A DNA stretch of 64,000 bases, taken from assembly GCA_030833525.1 (NCBI GenBank), contig JAURGZ010000001.1:29977-93976 (forward strand), written 5' to 3'. Shown here piece by piece: positions 1 through 9,213 of this stretch. The notes below the pieces were generated by a model, which made no database searches, was not told the DNA's origin, and saw only the letters and a program-made list of their open reading frames with translations. The DNA is from Bacteroidota bacterium. Its GTDB lineage: Bacteria > Bacteroidota > Bacteroidia > NS11-12g > UBA955. Position 1 is the first letter of the stretch. Each line of letters starts with the position of its first letter. The translations under genes and the position numbers were made by a program.

Positions 1-738
1 CAAATTGAGGGCATTCGCCGCAGCTCCCGATTGGCAGCTGAAACATTGAAATACTTAGAGCCCTTCGTGGTTCCCGGCGCCAAAACGGCTGATTTGGATC
101 GCAAGGCAGAAGAGTTTGTGCGCGACCATGGGGCGATTCCGGCTACCAAAGGGTATAAGGGCTATAAGCACGCCAGCTGCATTTCCCCCAACGATGTGGT
201 GTGCCATGGGGTTCCCAATCAATACGAACTGCAGTGGGGCGACATTGTCAACATTGACATCACTACCATTTTAGATGGATTTTACGGCGATACTTGCAAA
301 ATGTACAGCGTAGGGGAAATCAGCCCATACGCGCAGAAATTGGTCGATGTAACCCGCGAGTGTTTGCGATTGGGCATGCAAGAGTGCAAACCCGATGCTC
401 GTTTGGGCAACGTGGGCTGGGCCATTGCTGAACATGCCCACAAACACGGTTACACGGTGGTCTATGAATTCTGTGGTCACGGGGTAGGTTTGAAGTTTCA
501 CGAAGACCCCGAAGTGGCGCACATTGCCGAAAAGGGCTCTGGCGTCTTGCTCAAGCCCGGCATGACCTTTACCATTGAGCCCATGATCAACGCCGGCAAG
601 GCTCGCACCAAGGTAGATCGCAAAGACGGTTGGACCGCGCGCACCATTGATGGCAAATTGTCGGCTCAATTCGAGCACACCATTTTGATTACCGAAACAG
701 GCTTCGAGGCCTTGACAGACGTATACGGAGACTTCTGA
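1..738 (+). CDS. map: Type I methionine aminopeptidase (5' truncated by window edge)
   Basis: Frame is open from base 1 (QIEGIRRSSRLAAETL...); MetAP-I motifs GYKGYKHASCISPNDVVCHGVP, DITTILDGFYGDT, EFCGHGVG, FTIEPM. The listed start at 31 is internal. Confidence 0.95.
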   Translation, partial: QIEGIRRSSRLAAETLKYLEPFVVPGAKTADLDRKAEEFVRDHGAIPATKGYKGYKHASCISPNDVVCHGVPNQYELQWGDIVNIDITTILDGFYGDTCKMYSVGEISPYAQKLVDVTRECLRLGMQECKPDARLGNVGWAIAEHAHKHGYTVVYEFCGHGVGLKFHEDPEVAHIAEKGSGVLLKPGMTFTIEPMINAGKARTKVDRKDGWTARTIDGKLSAQFEHTILITETGFEALTDVYGDF

Positions 739-1562
739 TGAAAATCACGCCCATTGCCACAGGTTTTTTCAAATTGGATGGAGGGGCCATGTTTGGCACC
801 GTTCCCAAGAGCATTTGGAACAAACTCAATCCCGCAGACGAAAACAACCTTTGCCAATGGGCGATGCGTTGTTTGCTCATTCAATACGGAGATCGAAACA
901 TATTAATCGATACAGGCATTGGGCGCAAACAGAGCGAGAAGTTCTTTTCTTTCTACCAGTTGAGCGGTGAAGACAGCCTGTTGAGTAGCCTGGATGCAGC
1001 GGGTCTGCAACCCTGCGATATCACCGATTTGGTGTTGACGCACCTGCATTTTGATCACGTGGGTGGGGCCGTGAGCCGAGGCGAATCAGGTGAACTGCAA
1101 CCCACCTTTGCCAATGCGGCCGTTCACGTAACCGAAGCTCAGTGGAAACACGCTCACAACAGCAATCCCCGCGAGAAAGCCTCATTCTTGGAAGAGAATT
1201 ACCAAGCATTGGCAGACCGTTTGGTGATGGTTCAAGAAGGCCAAGAGTTTTTGCCGGGGCTTGAAGCTTGTGTATTTGATGGTCATACGCTGGGAATGCT
1301 GTGTCCCATGATTCACACGGCAGAAGGTCCCCTGTTGTACGCGGCTGATTTGTACCCTTCGGTGGCGCATATTCCCGCGAACTACGTCATGGGATATGAC
1401 ATACAGCCCTTGATCACCATGCAAGAACGCTCCCGAATGAATGAGAGAGCGGTCAGCGAAGGCATTCGGTTCTTCTTTGAACACGATGCACGCTGCATCT
1501 CAGCGGCCCTAACCCAAGATGAACGAGGTCGCTTTGTGGCTTGCGACTCTGTTTTGCCCTAA
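738..1562 (+). CDS. MBL-fold metallo-hydrolase
   Basis: LVLTHLHFDHVGG (HxHxDH) motif; ATG overlaps the map stop by 1 nt (TGATG). Confidence 0.88.
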   Translation: MKITPIATGFFKLDGGAMFGTVPKSIWNKLNPADENNLCQWAMRCLLIQYGDRNILIDTGIGRKQSEKFFSFYQLSGEDSLLSSLDAAGLQPCDITDLVLTHLHFDHVGGAVSRGESGELQPTFANAAVHVTEAQWKHAHNSNPREKASFLEENYQALADRLVMVQEGQEFLPGLEACVFDGHTLGMLCPMIHTAEGPLLYAADLYPSVAHIPANYVMGYDIQPLITMQERSRMNERAVSEGIRFFFEHDARCISAALTQDERGRFVACDSVLP

Positions 1563-1575
1563 GGCTGAATGCCTG

Positions 1576-4362
1576 TTACTGGGCCAATCCGTATTTTTTC
1601 AAATCCAAGATTTCTCCCGTGGCCGTTTCGTACACGATGGCAATGCTTTGAATGCAGGCTTGCTGTTCAGCCGCGGTGGTAGCCGCCGAAAGCGAACCGG
1701 CACTGCGCCATTGCTTGCTGTTGTAAGCATCGCTCTTGGCTCCATACACTTGTGAACCCAATTGGTAGATGCGAGCATCTAAGGGATTGAGCTTCATGGA
1801 TTCTGTCAGGCTAGCCAAGGATTCGTCGTATTGGCCTGCTGAGGCTTCATAAGCCGCGCGCATGTAATAGCCTTCAGCATCGCCGGGGCGGCTCTCGAGA
1901 TACGTGTTCATGCAGGCTATGGCTTGGTCGAATTGGCGCAATCCGCCGTGAAACTCGGCTTTGGCAAACAAGGCCTTGCTGTATTCGGGAAACAGCTTCA
2001 AGCTGTTGTCCATGCAGATGATGGCTGAATCCATGTTCCCACTGTTGGCGTAGGCCATGCCCATGTAAAAATGGGTTTCGCTGTTGCGCGCATCGAGTTT
2101 GTGATAGGCTTTAAAATGCTCTATGCCTTCAGCAAATCGACTGCTCATGACCGCTTGAATGCCCTTGAGGTCTTCGCGGCTTTTGCGCTCAATGACCCAG
2201 CCCATGGGTTTCCCATCTACCATTGGGCTGTACAGGGTTCCCCAAACGGGAATTTCGTTGTTCAATCGCGCTTCGTCGAAGTAGGCATTGTAAAAAATAG
2301 CGTAATCCCAATCTTTACCGGCCCGGTCGTCAAAACGCGTATAACCCACGTGAACGTTGCTATCGTGGCGCATGTAATACTTGACCTGGTCCATGCCGTA
2401 GGTCAATACGGTGTATTTCTTGTTGGGGTTCTTGCGGGCAATGTTCTCCAAAAACCATTCAGAAGATGGGCGCAAGCTGGCCAGGTAATAATCCATCTCG
2501 TATTTCCCATAGGCCCCTTGGGTTCCCCCCACGGTTTCGTTGAAGTACACGTAGCTCAAGGGGTGATTTTGAGCGACAAAACTGGCGGGAAGTGCGCATC
2601 CGGCCAGGGCCAAGCCTGGAACGGCAAACGCAGCCCAGCGGGCTTTCAAGGCTTTTTCCAAGGACCAGAATCCCACGGCAGCTCCCGCTACAAAGAGGGG
2701 AAGGGTGAAGAGGATTTGGCGCAATCCGCCGTAGACCTGCGAATGGTTGTAGAAGATGTAGGCAATGGGGAAAATAGCGGCAAACAGAATCAAGCCTTGG
2801 CTGCCGTCTTTTTTCCAATAGCGGGGAAAGAACACCAAGAACAAGGCAAATCCCAACAGGCTGATCAAGGGTAAGGTGATGGCCACATACTGCATCAAAT
2901 AGGTGCGGGGAAGCATGTTGGAATCGTAAATGACACCGTCGAACAGCTGCCGAATGCTGCCCTGATAATTGGTAAAGGCTTCCAAGGCAGCGAAGGGATT
3001 GCTCAGCGGAGCATCCCAGCCATAGGGCCATGCATAGATGCCCATGAAGAAGGAAAGCAGGGCAAACAGCGCCAGGGCCACGATCCAGCGAAGTCCACCG
3101 GTCCATTTCAATCGCAAGAAGGAACCCAGCTCAATGCGACGCACGTAGCTCAGCACCCCGTACAAACCAATGATGGCGATGGAAAGCAAACCTCCAATGC
3201 GAATGGAAATGCCCAATGCGGTGAAAAACACCAAGCCCAGGGCCGTCGAAGGCTGCACCCGGGGAAATTGGCGAAAGAATTTCACCGAGTAATACAAAGA
3301 CGCTACATACCCCAAGGCGAAGGGAATGTCTTTGGGATTGTTCAGGGCTTCGCCCAGCAAGCGAGGGGTGAAAAACAGCAACAGCAGCGATATCCAGGCA
3401 TATTTCCAAGATCCACCGGTCACTTGCCGAACCAACAATGCCCCAAAAAATAGGGTAAAGAAGCCAAACATGGCGTTCCACCAGTGCCGAAATTCCATGA
3501 TGTCATCGGTGCCTACGGCATGCCCCAACAGGGTGGTAAAGGTGTCAAAACTGGACCCGTACAAGTGCATCAAACGCTCAGGGTCAACCAAAGTCGCAGT
3601 ATTGGCGCCTTCCTGAGCATAGGCCCGCGCCAAGGTGTTCATTTTTTGCCCTTTCAAAGCCAGGGTATCTACGGGTATGCTCATGCCCACCTTGTCGAGC
3701 AAGTAATTGGCCGTGAGCTTGGAATATTCGTACTGCGTGAATTCGTCACCCGAGATGGCGGCATCGCGGCTCATGGTCAACATGCCCACCAATAGCAGAA
3801 GGGCCAGGGTTAGAAAACCCGTGCGGTGCAAATTCCCGTCGACTTTTCCATAATAACGAAGGCTTCGACGGCATTTTTCGCTGAGCAGAGCCATGGCCGT
3901 GCTTTTGGAATTGGCTTTTCCCTGTTCAACTACGCGAATGGGAGCGGTTAATTTTCCTAAGGCATAATGCAAATCAGATTCAGTCGCAGGAGAGAATCCT
4001 TCTTCAGCAAAAGCCGCTGCGGCCTGAATGGGCATCCATGCCATGCGGGTATCTGAGGCGTCTTGCTCGCTGCCGTGAAACAGCGATTTCCAATCGAAAC
4101 CCGGTACCAAACTGCCGGTTCGAACCACTGCGTCACCCCGATAGGCTTCGCTCAGTTTATTGAAATCAGCTGCATTGGCCTGCCCGGTTGCAATGGCGTA
4201 AACCTCGCAGTTGGCGCTTTGAATGGCGTTTTTCCATTCGCTTAAGCTGCGGTAAACCTGGACCTTCTCAGGCCACTGGGTCTGCGATTCGCTCAACAAC
4301 CAAAGGGCCGTACTAGGGGTCTGATTTGCGGTTGTCGCTTGGGATTTCTTGCTAGAAGCCAT
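1576..4362 (-). CDS. Polytopic GT-C-like glycosyltransferase membrane protein with C-terminal TPR repeats
   Basis: N-terminal soluble region, about 10 hydrophobic segments with an early SGDEF acidic loop, then TPR-like repeats (SETHFYMGMAYANSGNMDSAI...). Confidence 0.7.
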   Translation of the reverse strand: MASSKKSQATTANQTPSTALWLLSESQTQWPEKVQVYRSLSEWKNAIQSANCEVYAIATGQANAADFNKLSEAYRGDAVVRTGSLVPGFDWKSLFHGSEQDASDTRMAWMPIQAAAAFAEEGFSPATESDLHYALGKLTAPIRVVEQGKANSKSTAMALLSEKCRRSLRYYGKVDGNLHRTGFLTLALLLLVGMLTMSRDAAISGDEFTQYEYSKLTANYLLDKVGMSIPVDTLALKGQKMNTLARAYAQEGANTATLVDPERLMHLYGSSFDTFTTLLGHAVGTDDIMEFRHWWNAMFGFFTLFFGALLVRQVTGGSWKYAWISLLLLFFTPRLLGEALNNPKDIPFALGYVASLYYSVKFFRQFPRVQPSTALGLVFFTALGISIRIGGLLSIAIIGLYGVLSYVRRIELGSFLRLKWTGGLRWIVALALFALLSFFMGIYAWPYGWDAPLSNPFAALEAFTNYQGSIRQLFDGVIYDSNMLPRTYLMQYVAITLPLISLLGFALFLVFFPRYWKKDGSQGLILFAAIFPIAYIFYNHSQVYGGLRQILFTLPLFVAGAAVGFWSLEKALKARWAAFAVPGLALAGCALPASFVAQNHPLSYVYFNETVGGTQGAYGKYEMDYYLASLRPSSEWFLENIARKNPNKKYTVLTYGMDQVKYYMRHDSNVHVGYTRFDDRAGKDWDYAIFYNAYFDEARLNNEIPVWGTLYSPMVDGKPMGWVIERKSREDLKGIQAVMSSRFAEGIEHFKAYHKLDARNSETHFYMGMAYANSGNMDSAIICMDNSLKLFPEYSKALFAKAEFHGGLRQFDQAIACMNTYLESRPGDAEGYYMRAAYEASAGQYDESLASLTESMKLNPLDARIYQLGSQVYGAKSDAYNSKQWRSAGSLSAATTAAEQQACIQSIAIVYETATGEILDLKKYGLAQ

Positions 4363-4369
4363 AGAAAGG

Positions 4370-4377
4370 CAAACTTA
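4370..4377 (-). promoter_or_regulatory. Predicted -7 box TAAGTTTG for the GT-C/TPR gene
   Basis: Matches Bacteroidota TAnnTTTG, 7 nt before the ATG; TTG 21 nt upstream. Confidence 0.55.
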
Positions 4378-4394
4378 ATTGACACAATTGGCAA

Positions 4395-4425
4395 TTGGCA
4401 ACTCCTTGTACAAGTTGTTTCTTTG
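4395..4425 (+). promoter_or_regulatory. Predicted promoter TTG-N20-TTTCTTTG for the Gfo/Idh/MocA gene
   Basis: TTG at 4395-4397 and TTTCTTTG at 4418-4425 (one mismatch to TAnnTTTG), 6 nt before ATG 4432. Confidence 0.55.
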
Positions 4426-4431
4426 CACTCA

Positions 4432-5442
4432 ATGCTAGGAATAGGAATAGTGGGCTTGGGTTACTGGGGTCCCAATTTGGTTCGCAATTTTTCAGCGGCT
4501 GCTGAAGCTGAGGTTCGCTGCGTGGCTGATCGCGACGCCGCCCGTCTTCAGAAGATTCACAGTTTGTACCCGGCGGTTGACCTGCTCAGCGAGGCCACCG
4601 AGGTCTTTCAGCGCAGCGACATCGATGCCGTGGTGCTGGCTACGCCCATCAATACCCATTTCCCATTGGCGAAAATGGCTTTAGAAGCGGGCAAGCACGT
4701 GCTGGTAGAAAAGCCTTTGGCCACAAGCCGTGCCGAAGTGTTGGAATTGATGGAAATTGCCGACCGCAAAGGCTTGCAACTCATGGTTGATCATACCTTC
4801 CTTTACACGGGGGCGGTTCAGAAAATCAAGTCGCTGGTGGATTCTGGCGAATTGGGTGAACTGCAATACTTCGATTCTACGCGCATCAACTTGGGTTTGT
4901 TCAATCCCAATTGGAGTGTGATTTGGGACCTCGCGGTACACGACTTGTCCATTTTCGATTACATCTCATCGGGGAAAAAACCGGTTGCCGTAAGCGCTAC
5001 GGGTATTTCCCATACCCAAATGGGCATTGAAGACATTGCCTACATTTCCCTGTTTTTCAACGATAGCACCATCGCTCATATCACCTCGAGCTGGATCAGC
5101 CCGGTGAAAATTCGAAAAACAATGATCGGTGGTTCGAAAAAGATGGTGATTTACGATGACGTGGAGCCTACTGAGAAAATCAAAATTTACGACAGTGGTT
5201 TTTCTGTGAGCTCTCCCGAAGACATGCACCGCTGGTTGGTCGATTACCGTTTTGGCGATATCGCCATTCCCAAAATTGCTCAAACCGAAGCCCTGCTTGG
5301 GGTTGCGCAAGATTTTGTGTCAGCCATTGTACGTGGGACTCGACCCATAAGCGACCGGGAAAGCGGGTTGAATGTGGTGACCATATTGGAAGCCGCCCAG
5401 CAAAGCGTCAAGCAGCGGGGGCAGACGGTTTCGCTGGTATAG
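4432..5442 (+). CDS. Gfo/Idh/MocA family oxidoreductase
   Basis: MLGIGIVGLGYWGPNLVRNF Rossmann motif; VLVEKPLA. Start moved from 4339 to ATG 4432 on promoter position and fold start. Confidence 0.9.
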   Translation: MLGIGIVGLGYWGPNLVRNFSAAAEAEVRCVADRDAARLQKIHSLYPAVDLLSEATEVFQRSDIDAVVLATPINTHFPLAKMALEAGKHVLVEKPLATSRAEVLELMEIADRKGLQLMVDHTFLYTGAVQKIKSLVDSGELGELQYFDSTRINLGLFNPNWSVIWDLAVHDLSIFDYISSGKKPVAVSATGISHTQMGIEDIAYISLFFNDSTIAHITSSWISPVKIRKTMIGGSKKMVIYDDVEPTEKIKIYDSGFSVSSPEDMHRWLVDYRFGDIAIPKIAQTEALLGVAQDFVSAIVRGTRPISDRESGLNVVTILEAAQQSVKQRGQTVSLV

Positions 5443-5462
5443 GAAATTTGCATTCCGTATGC

Positions 5463-5470
5463 TAATTTTG
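5463..5470 (+). promoter_or_regulatory. Predicted -7 box TAATTTTG for rpsA
   Basis: Exact TAnnTTTG match upstream of the rpsA leader. Confidence 0.5.
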
Positions 5471-5480
5471 CCGCCCATTC

Positions 5481-5488
5481 AAAGGAGG
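5481..5488 (+). promoter_or_regulatory. Strong Shine-Dalgarno sequence AAAGGAGG of rpsA
   Basis: AAAGGAGG, 10 nt before the TTG start at 5499. Confidence 0.7.
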
Positions 5489-5498
5489 AACCTTTAAC

Positions 5499-7637
5499 TT
5501 GATTAACGAAGAAAACATTCAACAAACCGAAGAAGCTCCCGTAGTTTCTACCCCTGCGAAGGCCAAGAAGGCCGATGTACAGGTTGTGTCTGCCCACGAT
5601 GATTTCGATTGGGACGCGGACGACGCTGGATTCCAAACCTACAGCGCTACCGAGCGCCAAGCTTTGGCATCGGCTTACACCAACACCTTTAACCCCATTA
5701 CCGAAAAACAGGTAGTGAAAGGCAAAGTAGTAGCCATCAACGACAAAGACGTAGTGGTGAACATCGGCTTCAAAAGCGACGGCATGGTGCCTCGCCAAGA
5801 ATTCCGTGATGTGCCTGAGTTGGCCGTAGGGGATGACGTTGAAGTATTCATTGATATCGCTGAAGACCGCATGGGTCAATTGATTTTGAGCCGCCGCAAA
5901 GCTTTGCAAGAAACGGCTTGGGATAAGATTGTAGAAGCCCACGAAAGCGACGCTATCGTAACTGGTTTCGTGCGTTCTCGCACCAAAGGCGGTTTGGTGG
6001 TTGATGTATTCGGGTTCGATACGTTCTTGCCCGGTTCTCAAATCGATACCAAGCCTGTTCGTGATTACGACCAGTATGTAGGTAAAAACATGGATTTCAA
6101 GATTGTGAAGATCAACGACGTTTACAAAAACGTTGTGGTTTCTCACAAGGCCTTGATCGAAGACGATATTGAAGCGCAGAAATCTGAAATTTTGTCCAAG
6201 TTGGAAAAAGGACAAGTGATCGAGGGTGTCGTGAAGAACATGACCACCTTTGGTGTATTTGTTGACTTGGGTGGAATTGACGGTTTGTTGCACATCACCG
6301 ATATCTCTTGGGGCCGCATCAATCACCCTGAAGAGGTGTTGAAGTTGGACGAGAAGATCCAGGTAGTAATCTTGGATTACGACGATACCAAGAAGCGTAT
6401 TTCTTTGGGATTGAAGCAGTTGACTTCACATCCTTGGGACAATTTGGCCATCGATATTTCAGAAGGCTCCAAAGTAAAAGGCCGCGTAGTATCTGTAGCC
6501 GATTACGGAGCATTCGTAGAAATCACCCCCGGTGTAGAAGGTTTGGTTCACGTAAGCGAAATGAGCTGGAGCTCTCACTTGCGCAACCCATCAGAATACT
6601 TGCAGGTTGGTGAGGAAATCGAAGCTGTCGTTATTTCTTTGGACCGCAACGAACACAAAATGAGCTTGGGCATCAAGCAGTTGACTCAAGATCCTTGGGT
6701 TGATATCGCCGCTCGTTACCCCATCGATAGCAAGCACACCGGTTTGGTTAAGAATTTGACCTCATACGGCTTGTTCTTGGAATTGGAAGAGGGAATCGAC
6801 GGTTTGGTTCACGTTTCAGATTTGAGCTGGAACAAGAAAATCAAGCACCCCAGCGAATTCACCAAGAAAGGTGAAAAGATGGAAGTGGTTGTATTGGAAG
6901 TGGACGAAGAAAACCGCCGCTTGAGCTTGGGTCACAAGCAATTGGAGGAGAATCCTTGGGAGACCTTCGAATCCATCTTTACGATCGGATCGGTTCACCA
7001 GGGTACATTGACCTCTATCAACGACAAGGGCGCTACTGTTCAAATGCAGTATGGTGTAGAGGCATTTGCTCCTACTCGCCACTTGAAGAAAGAAGACAAC
7101 AGCGCAGCCAAAGAAGACGAAGTGATGGATTTCGAAATCATCGAGTTCAGCAAAGACGCCAAGCGCATCATCGTTTCTCACACGAATTTGTGGAAAGGTG
7201 CTGAGCGTGAGCGCGTAAAAGCTGATAAAGATGGCAAAGACAAAGCCCGTCGCAGCGCTTCTAAAGCCGTTAAGAAAATCAATCAAACCCAAGAGCGTAG
7301 CACCATGGGTGAGTTGGATGCATTGGCCGAATTGCGTGCGCAGTTTGAAAAAGCCGAGCGTTCAGCCGCCGCTGCTGCTCCCAAAGCGGAGAAAGCCGCA
7401 GCCCCAAAGGCTGAAAAAGTGGCTCCCGCTAAGGAACAAGCTTCTGTTGAGCAGGGTGATTTGAAATCTTTGAGCGGTTTGGGTCCTGCTATGGAAAAGC
7501 GTTTGAAAGAACAAGGTGTAAACAGCGTAGCTGATTTGACTGCCTTGGACGAAGCTAAGATCGCGAGCATCGTGGAAGCCGATGCCAAAATCTCAGCTGA
7601 CGCTTTGAACAAGTGGATCGCTGAAGCCAAAGGCTAA
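5499..7637 (+). CDS. rpsA: 30S ribosomal protein S1 with C-terminal helix-hairpin-helix-like extension
   Basis: Multiple S1 repeats (GVVKNMTTFGVFVDLGGIDGLLHITDISW, GRVVSVADYGAFVEI...); TTG start; Ala/Lys-rich linker and DLKSLSGLGPAMEKRLKEQGVNSVADL tail. Confidence 0.96.
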   Translation: MINEENIQQTEEAPVVSTPAKAKKADVQVVSAHDDFDWDADDAGFQTYSATERQALASAYTNTFNPITEKQVVKGKVVAINDKDVVVNIGFKSDGMVPRQEFRDVPELAVGDDVEVFIDIAEDRMGQLILSRRKALQETAWDKIVEAHESDAIVTGFVRSRTKGGLVVDVFGFDTFLPGSQIDTKPVRDYDQYVGKNMDFKIVKINDVYKNVVVSHKALIEDDIEAQKSEILSKLEKGQVIEGVVKNMTTFGVFVDLGGIDGLLHITDISWGRINHPEEVLKLDEKIQVVILDYDDTKKRISLGLKQLTSHPWDNLAIDISEGSKVKGRVVSVADYGAFVEITPGVEGLVHVSEMSWSSHLRNPSEYLQVGEEIEAVVISLDRNEHKMSLGIKQLTQDPWVDIAARYPIDSKHTGLVKNLTSYGLFLELEEGIDGLVHVSDLSWNKKIKHPSEFTKKGEKMEVVVLEVDEENRRLSLGHKQLEENPWETFESIFTIGSVHQGTLTSINDKGATVQMQYGVEAFAPTRHLKKEDNSAAKEDEVMDFEIIEFSKDAKRIIVSHTNLWKGAERERVKADKDGKDKARRSASKAVKKINQTQERSTMGELDALAELRAQFEKAERSAAAAAPKAEKAAAPKAEKVAPAKEQASVEQGDLKSLSGLGPAMEKRLKEQGVNSVADLTALDEAKIASIVEADAKISADALNKWIAEAKG

Positions 7638-7654
7638 TTAATTGCAATTTCTCA

Positions 7655-7687
7655 GAAAGCCCCGCCCATGGCGGGGCTTTCTTTTTT
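7655..7687 (+). terminator. Rho-independent terminator after rpsA
   Basis: GAAAGCCCCGCC-CAT-GGCGGGGCTTTC followed by TTTTTT. Confidence 0.92.
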
Positions 7688-7729
7688 ACCCCAATCCCCA
7701 ATTCTGTTGTATTTTTACCTTTCCCATCC

Positions 7730-8374
7730 ATGAATGAGCAACTGTTAGCCGCCATCGCCCTGAGTTTGCTTCACGGTTTGATTCCGAGCCATTGGTTGCC
7801 CTTGTTGGCTCTGTCCAAAAAGCAAAAGTGGTCTTTGTCTAAAACCTTAAGCTACACCGCTATGGCGGGTATGGCCCATGCTGCCAGCACCATTTTGATT
7901 GGACTCGCTTTGATTTTTGGCTTTTCAGGCGCCTTGGTCTTTCTCAGCCAAGGTCAAGAGCCCTCCAATACGAGTTTGGTTCAAGGATTGGATTACTTGC
8001 CCGCCGTTTTGTTGATGGTGGTAGGGGGTGTTTTTTTATTCAAACATTACCGACATAAGCACTTTCACGTGCACGGCATCAATAGCGATAAGAGAGGCAT
8101 TGGGTTTTTGTTGGCATTGCTATTGGCCATGTTCCTATCGCCTTGCTTGGAAATTGAAGTATTCTTCGTCACCTTGTTCGAACAACACGGTTTGTCTGCG
8201 GTTTATAAGCTCATCGCTGTTTACGGTTTCAGTACCATTCTTTCCATGTGCACGGGGGTTTGGATCATGTACAAAGGCATAGAGCGCTTTGATTCGCACA
8301 AGATTGAGCACAACGCGGGTATGATCAGCGGTTGGGTCTTGGTGCTCTCTGGTCTGATGATGTGGCCATTTTAA
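7730..8374 (+). CDS. Polytopic membrane protein, possible metal-transporter-like (HupE/NicO/TauE-like) family
   Basis: Several TM segments, SLLHGLIPSHWLPLLALSK with paired His; family assignment tentative. Confidence 0.55.
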   Translation: MNEQLLAAIALSLLHGLIPSHWLPLLALSKKQKWSLSKTLSYTAMAGMAHAASTILIGLALIFGFSGALVFLSQGQEPSNTSLVQGLDYLPAVLLMVVGGVFLFKHYRHKHFHVHGINSDKRGIGFLLALLLAMFLSPCLEIEVFFVTLFEQHGLSAVYKLIAVYGFSTILSMCTGVWIMYKGIERFDSHKIEHNAGMISGWVLVLSGLMMWPF

Positions 8375-9111
8375 TCTTCCGTTTGGCCGAGAAATCGATC
8401 AATCCAGGAATGGGCCAGGTACAATAGGGGTAGCAGCACAACGGCCATGCCTACTTTGTAGAAATAATTCAAGGTACCTACTTGTAGAACCCATTTCAAG
8501 GGGAAACCTGCGCCCCACCAGAAGGCGATGACCAATACAACATAGCTGTCGATGAGCTGGCTAACCAGGGTTGACCCGGTGGCCCGAATCCAAATTTGAT
8601 TGCTTGATTGGCTCGATTTCAATTTTTCAAATACGAAGGCATCGACCAATTGCCCCACTAAAAAGGCGACCAATGAACCCATGATGATGAACAGACCTTG
8701 CCCGAAAATCGCATTGAAGGCAGCGCTCATGTCGCTAAGTCCGCGGTTTTCGCCGCTATTGAGCCAAAAATCGGCCCCTTTGAGCTGCATGGCGATGCGC
8801 ACCGTAATGAAGGCGTACACCAACATACCGGCGGCTAAGTAGCTCAAAAACTTCACGCCCTTTTTGCCGAAATATTCGTTGATCAAATCGGTCAAGATGA
8901 ATACGAATGGCCAAAGTATCACCCCTGCGGTCATGTCGAAATTGAATGCGTCTCCAAAGAGGTTCCACTGAGCCGGTGCAATGCCCAAGGTCCCTTCCAA
9001 ACTGAAGATTTTGGCTCCAATGAATTCGGCTACCAGGGCATTGGTTAAAAACAAAAAGCCCAAAATCGTGAATAAAACTTGGCGTTTGGACAGGGTAGGA
9101 GTTGACTGCAT
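8371..9111 (-). CDS. yhhQ: Queuosine precursor transporter (YhhQ/VUT family)
   Basis: LTDLINEYFGKKGV, GQLVDAFVFEKLK, RATGSTLVSQLIDSYVV are typical of this family. Confidence 0.88.
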   Translation of the reverse strand: MQSTPTLSKRQVLFTILGFLFLTNALVAEFIGAKIFSLEGTLGIAPAQWNLFGDAFNFDMTAGVILWPFVFILTDLINEYFGKKGVKFLSYLAAGMLVYAFITVRIAMQLKGADFWLNSGENRGLSDMSAAFNAIFGQGLFIIMGSLVAFLVGQLVDAFVFEKLKSSQSSNQIWIRATGSTLVSQLIDSYVVLVIAFWWGAGFPLKWVLQVGTLNYFYKVGMAVVLLPLLYLAHSWIDRFLGQTED

Positions 9112-9127
9112 AGGGCGTTACAAAGCA

Positions 9128-9135
9128 CAAAGGTA
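9128..9135 (-). promoter_or_regulatory. Predicted -7 box TACCTTTG of yhhQ
   Basis: Exact TAnnTTTG match on minus strand, 16 nt before ATG. Confidence 0.45.
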
Positions 9136-9213
9136 GCCCGTGCTCGTTTATGATAATAGACACCCGAAAAAGCGGGGGGTAGACTTTGTGTTTTTGGATT
9201 GATTTTTGAAATC

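Noticed and set aside
2071-2874. 267-aa plus ORF opposite the GT-C/TPR gene
   Set aside because: Antisense shadow ORF, low-complexity mixture with no domain motif.
5280-6326. 348-aa minus-strand ORF opposite rpsA
   Set aside because: Antisense to the conserved, codon-biased rpsA; no recognisable family or signal peptide; artefact of codon bias.
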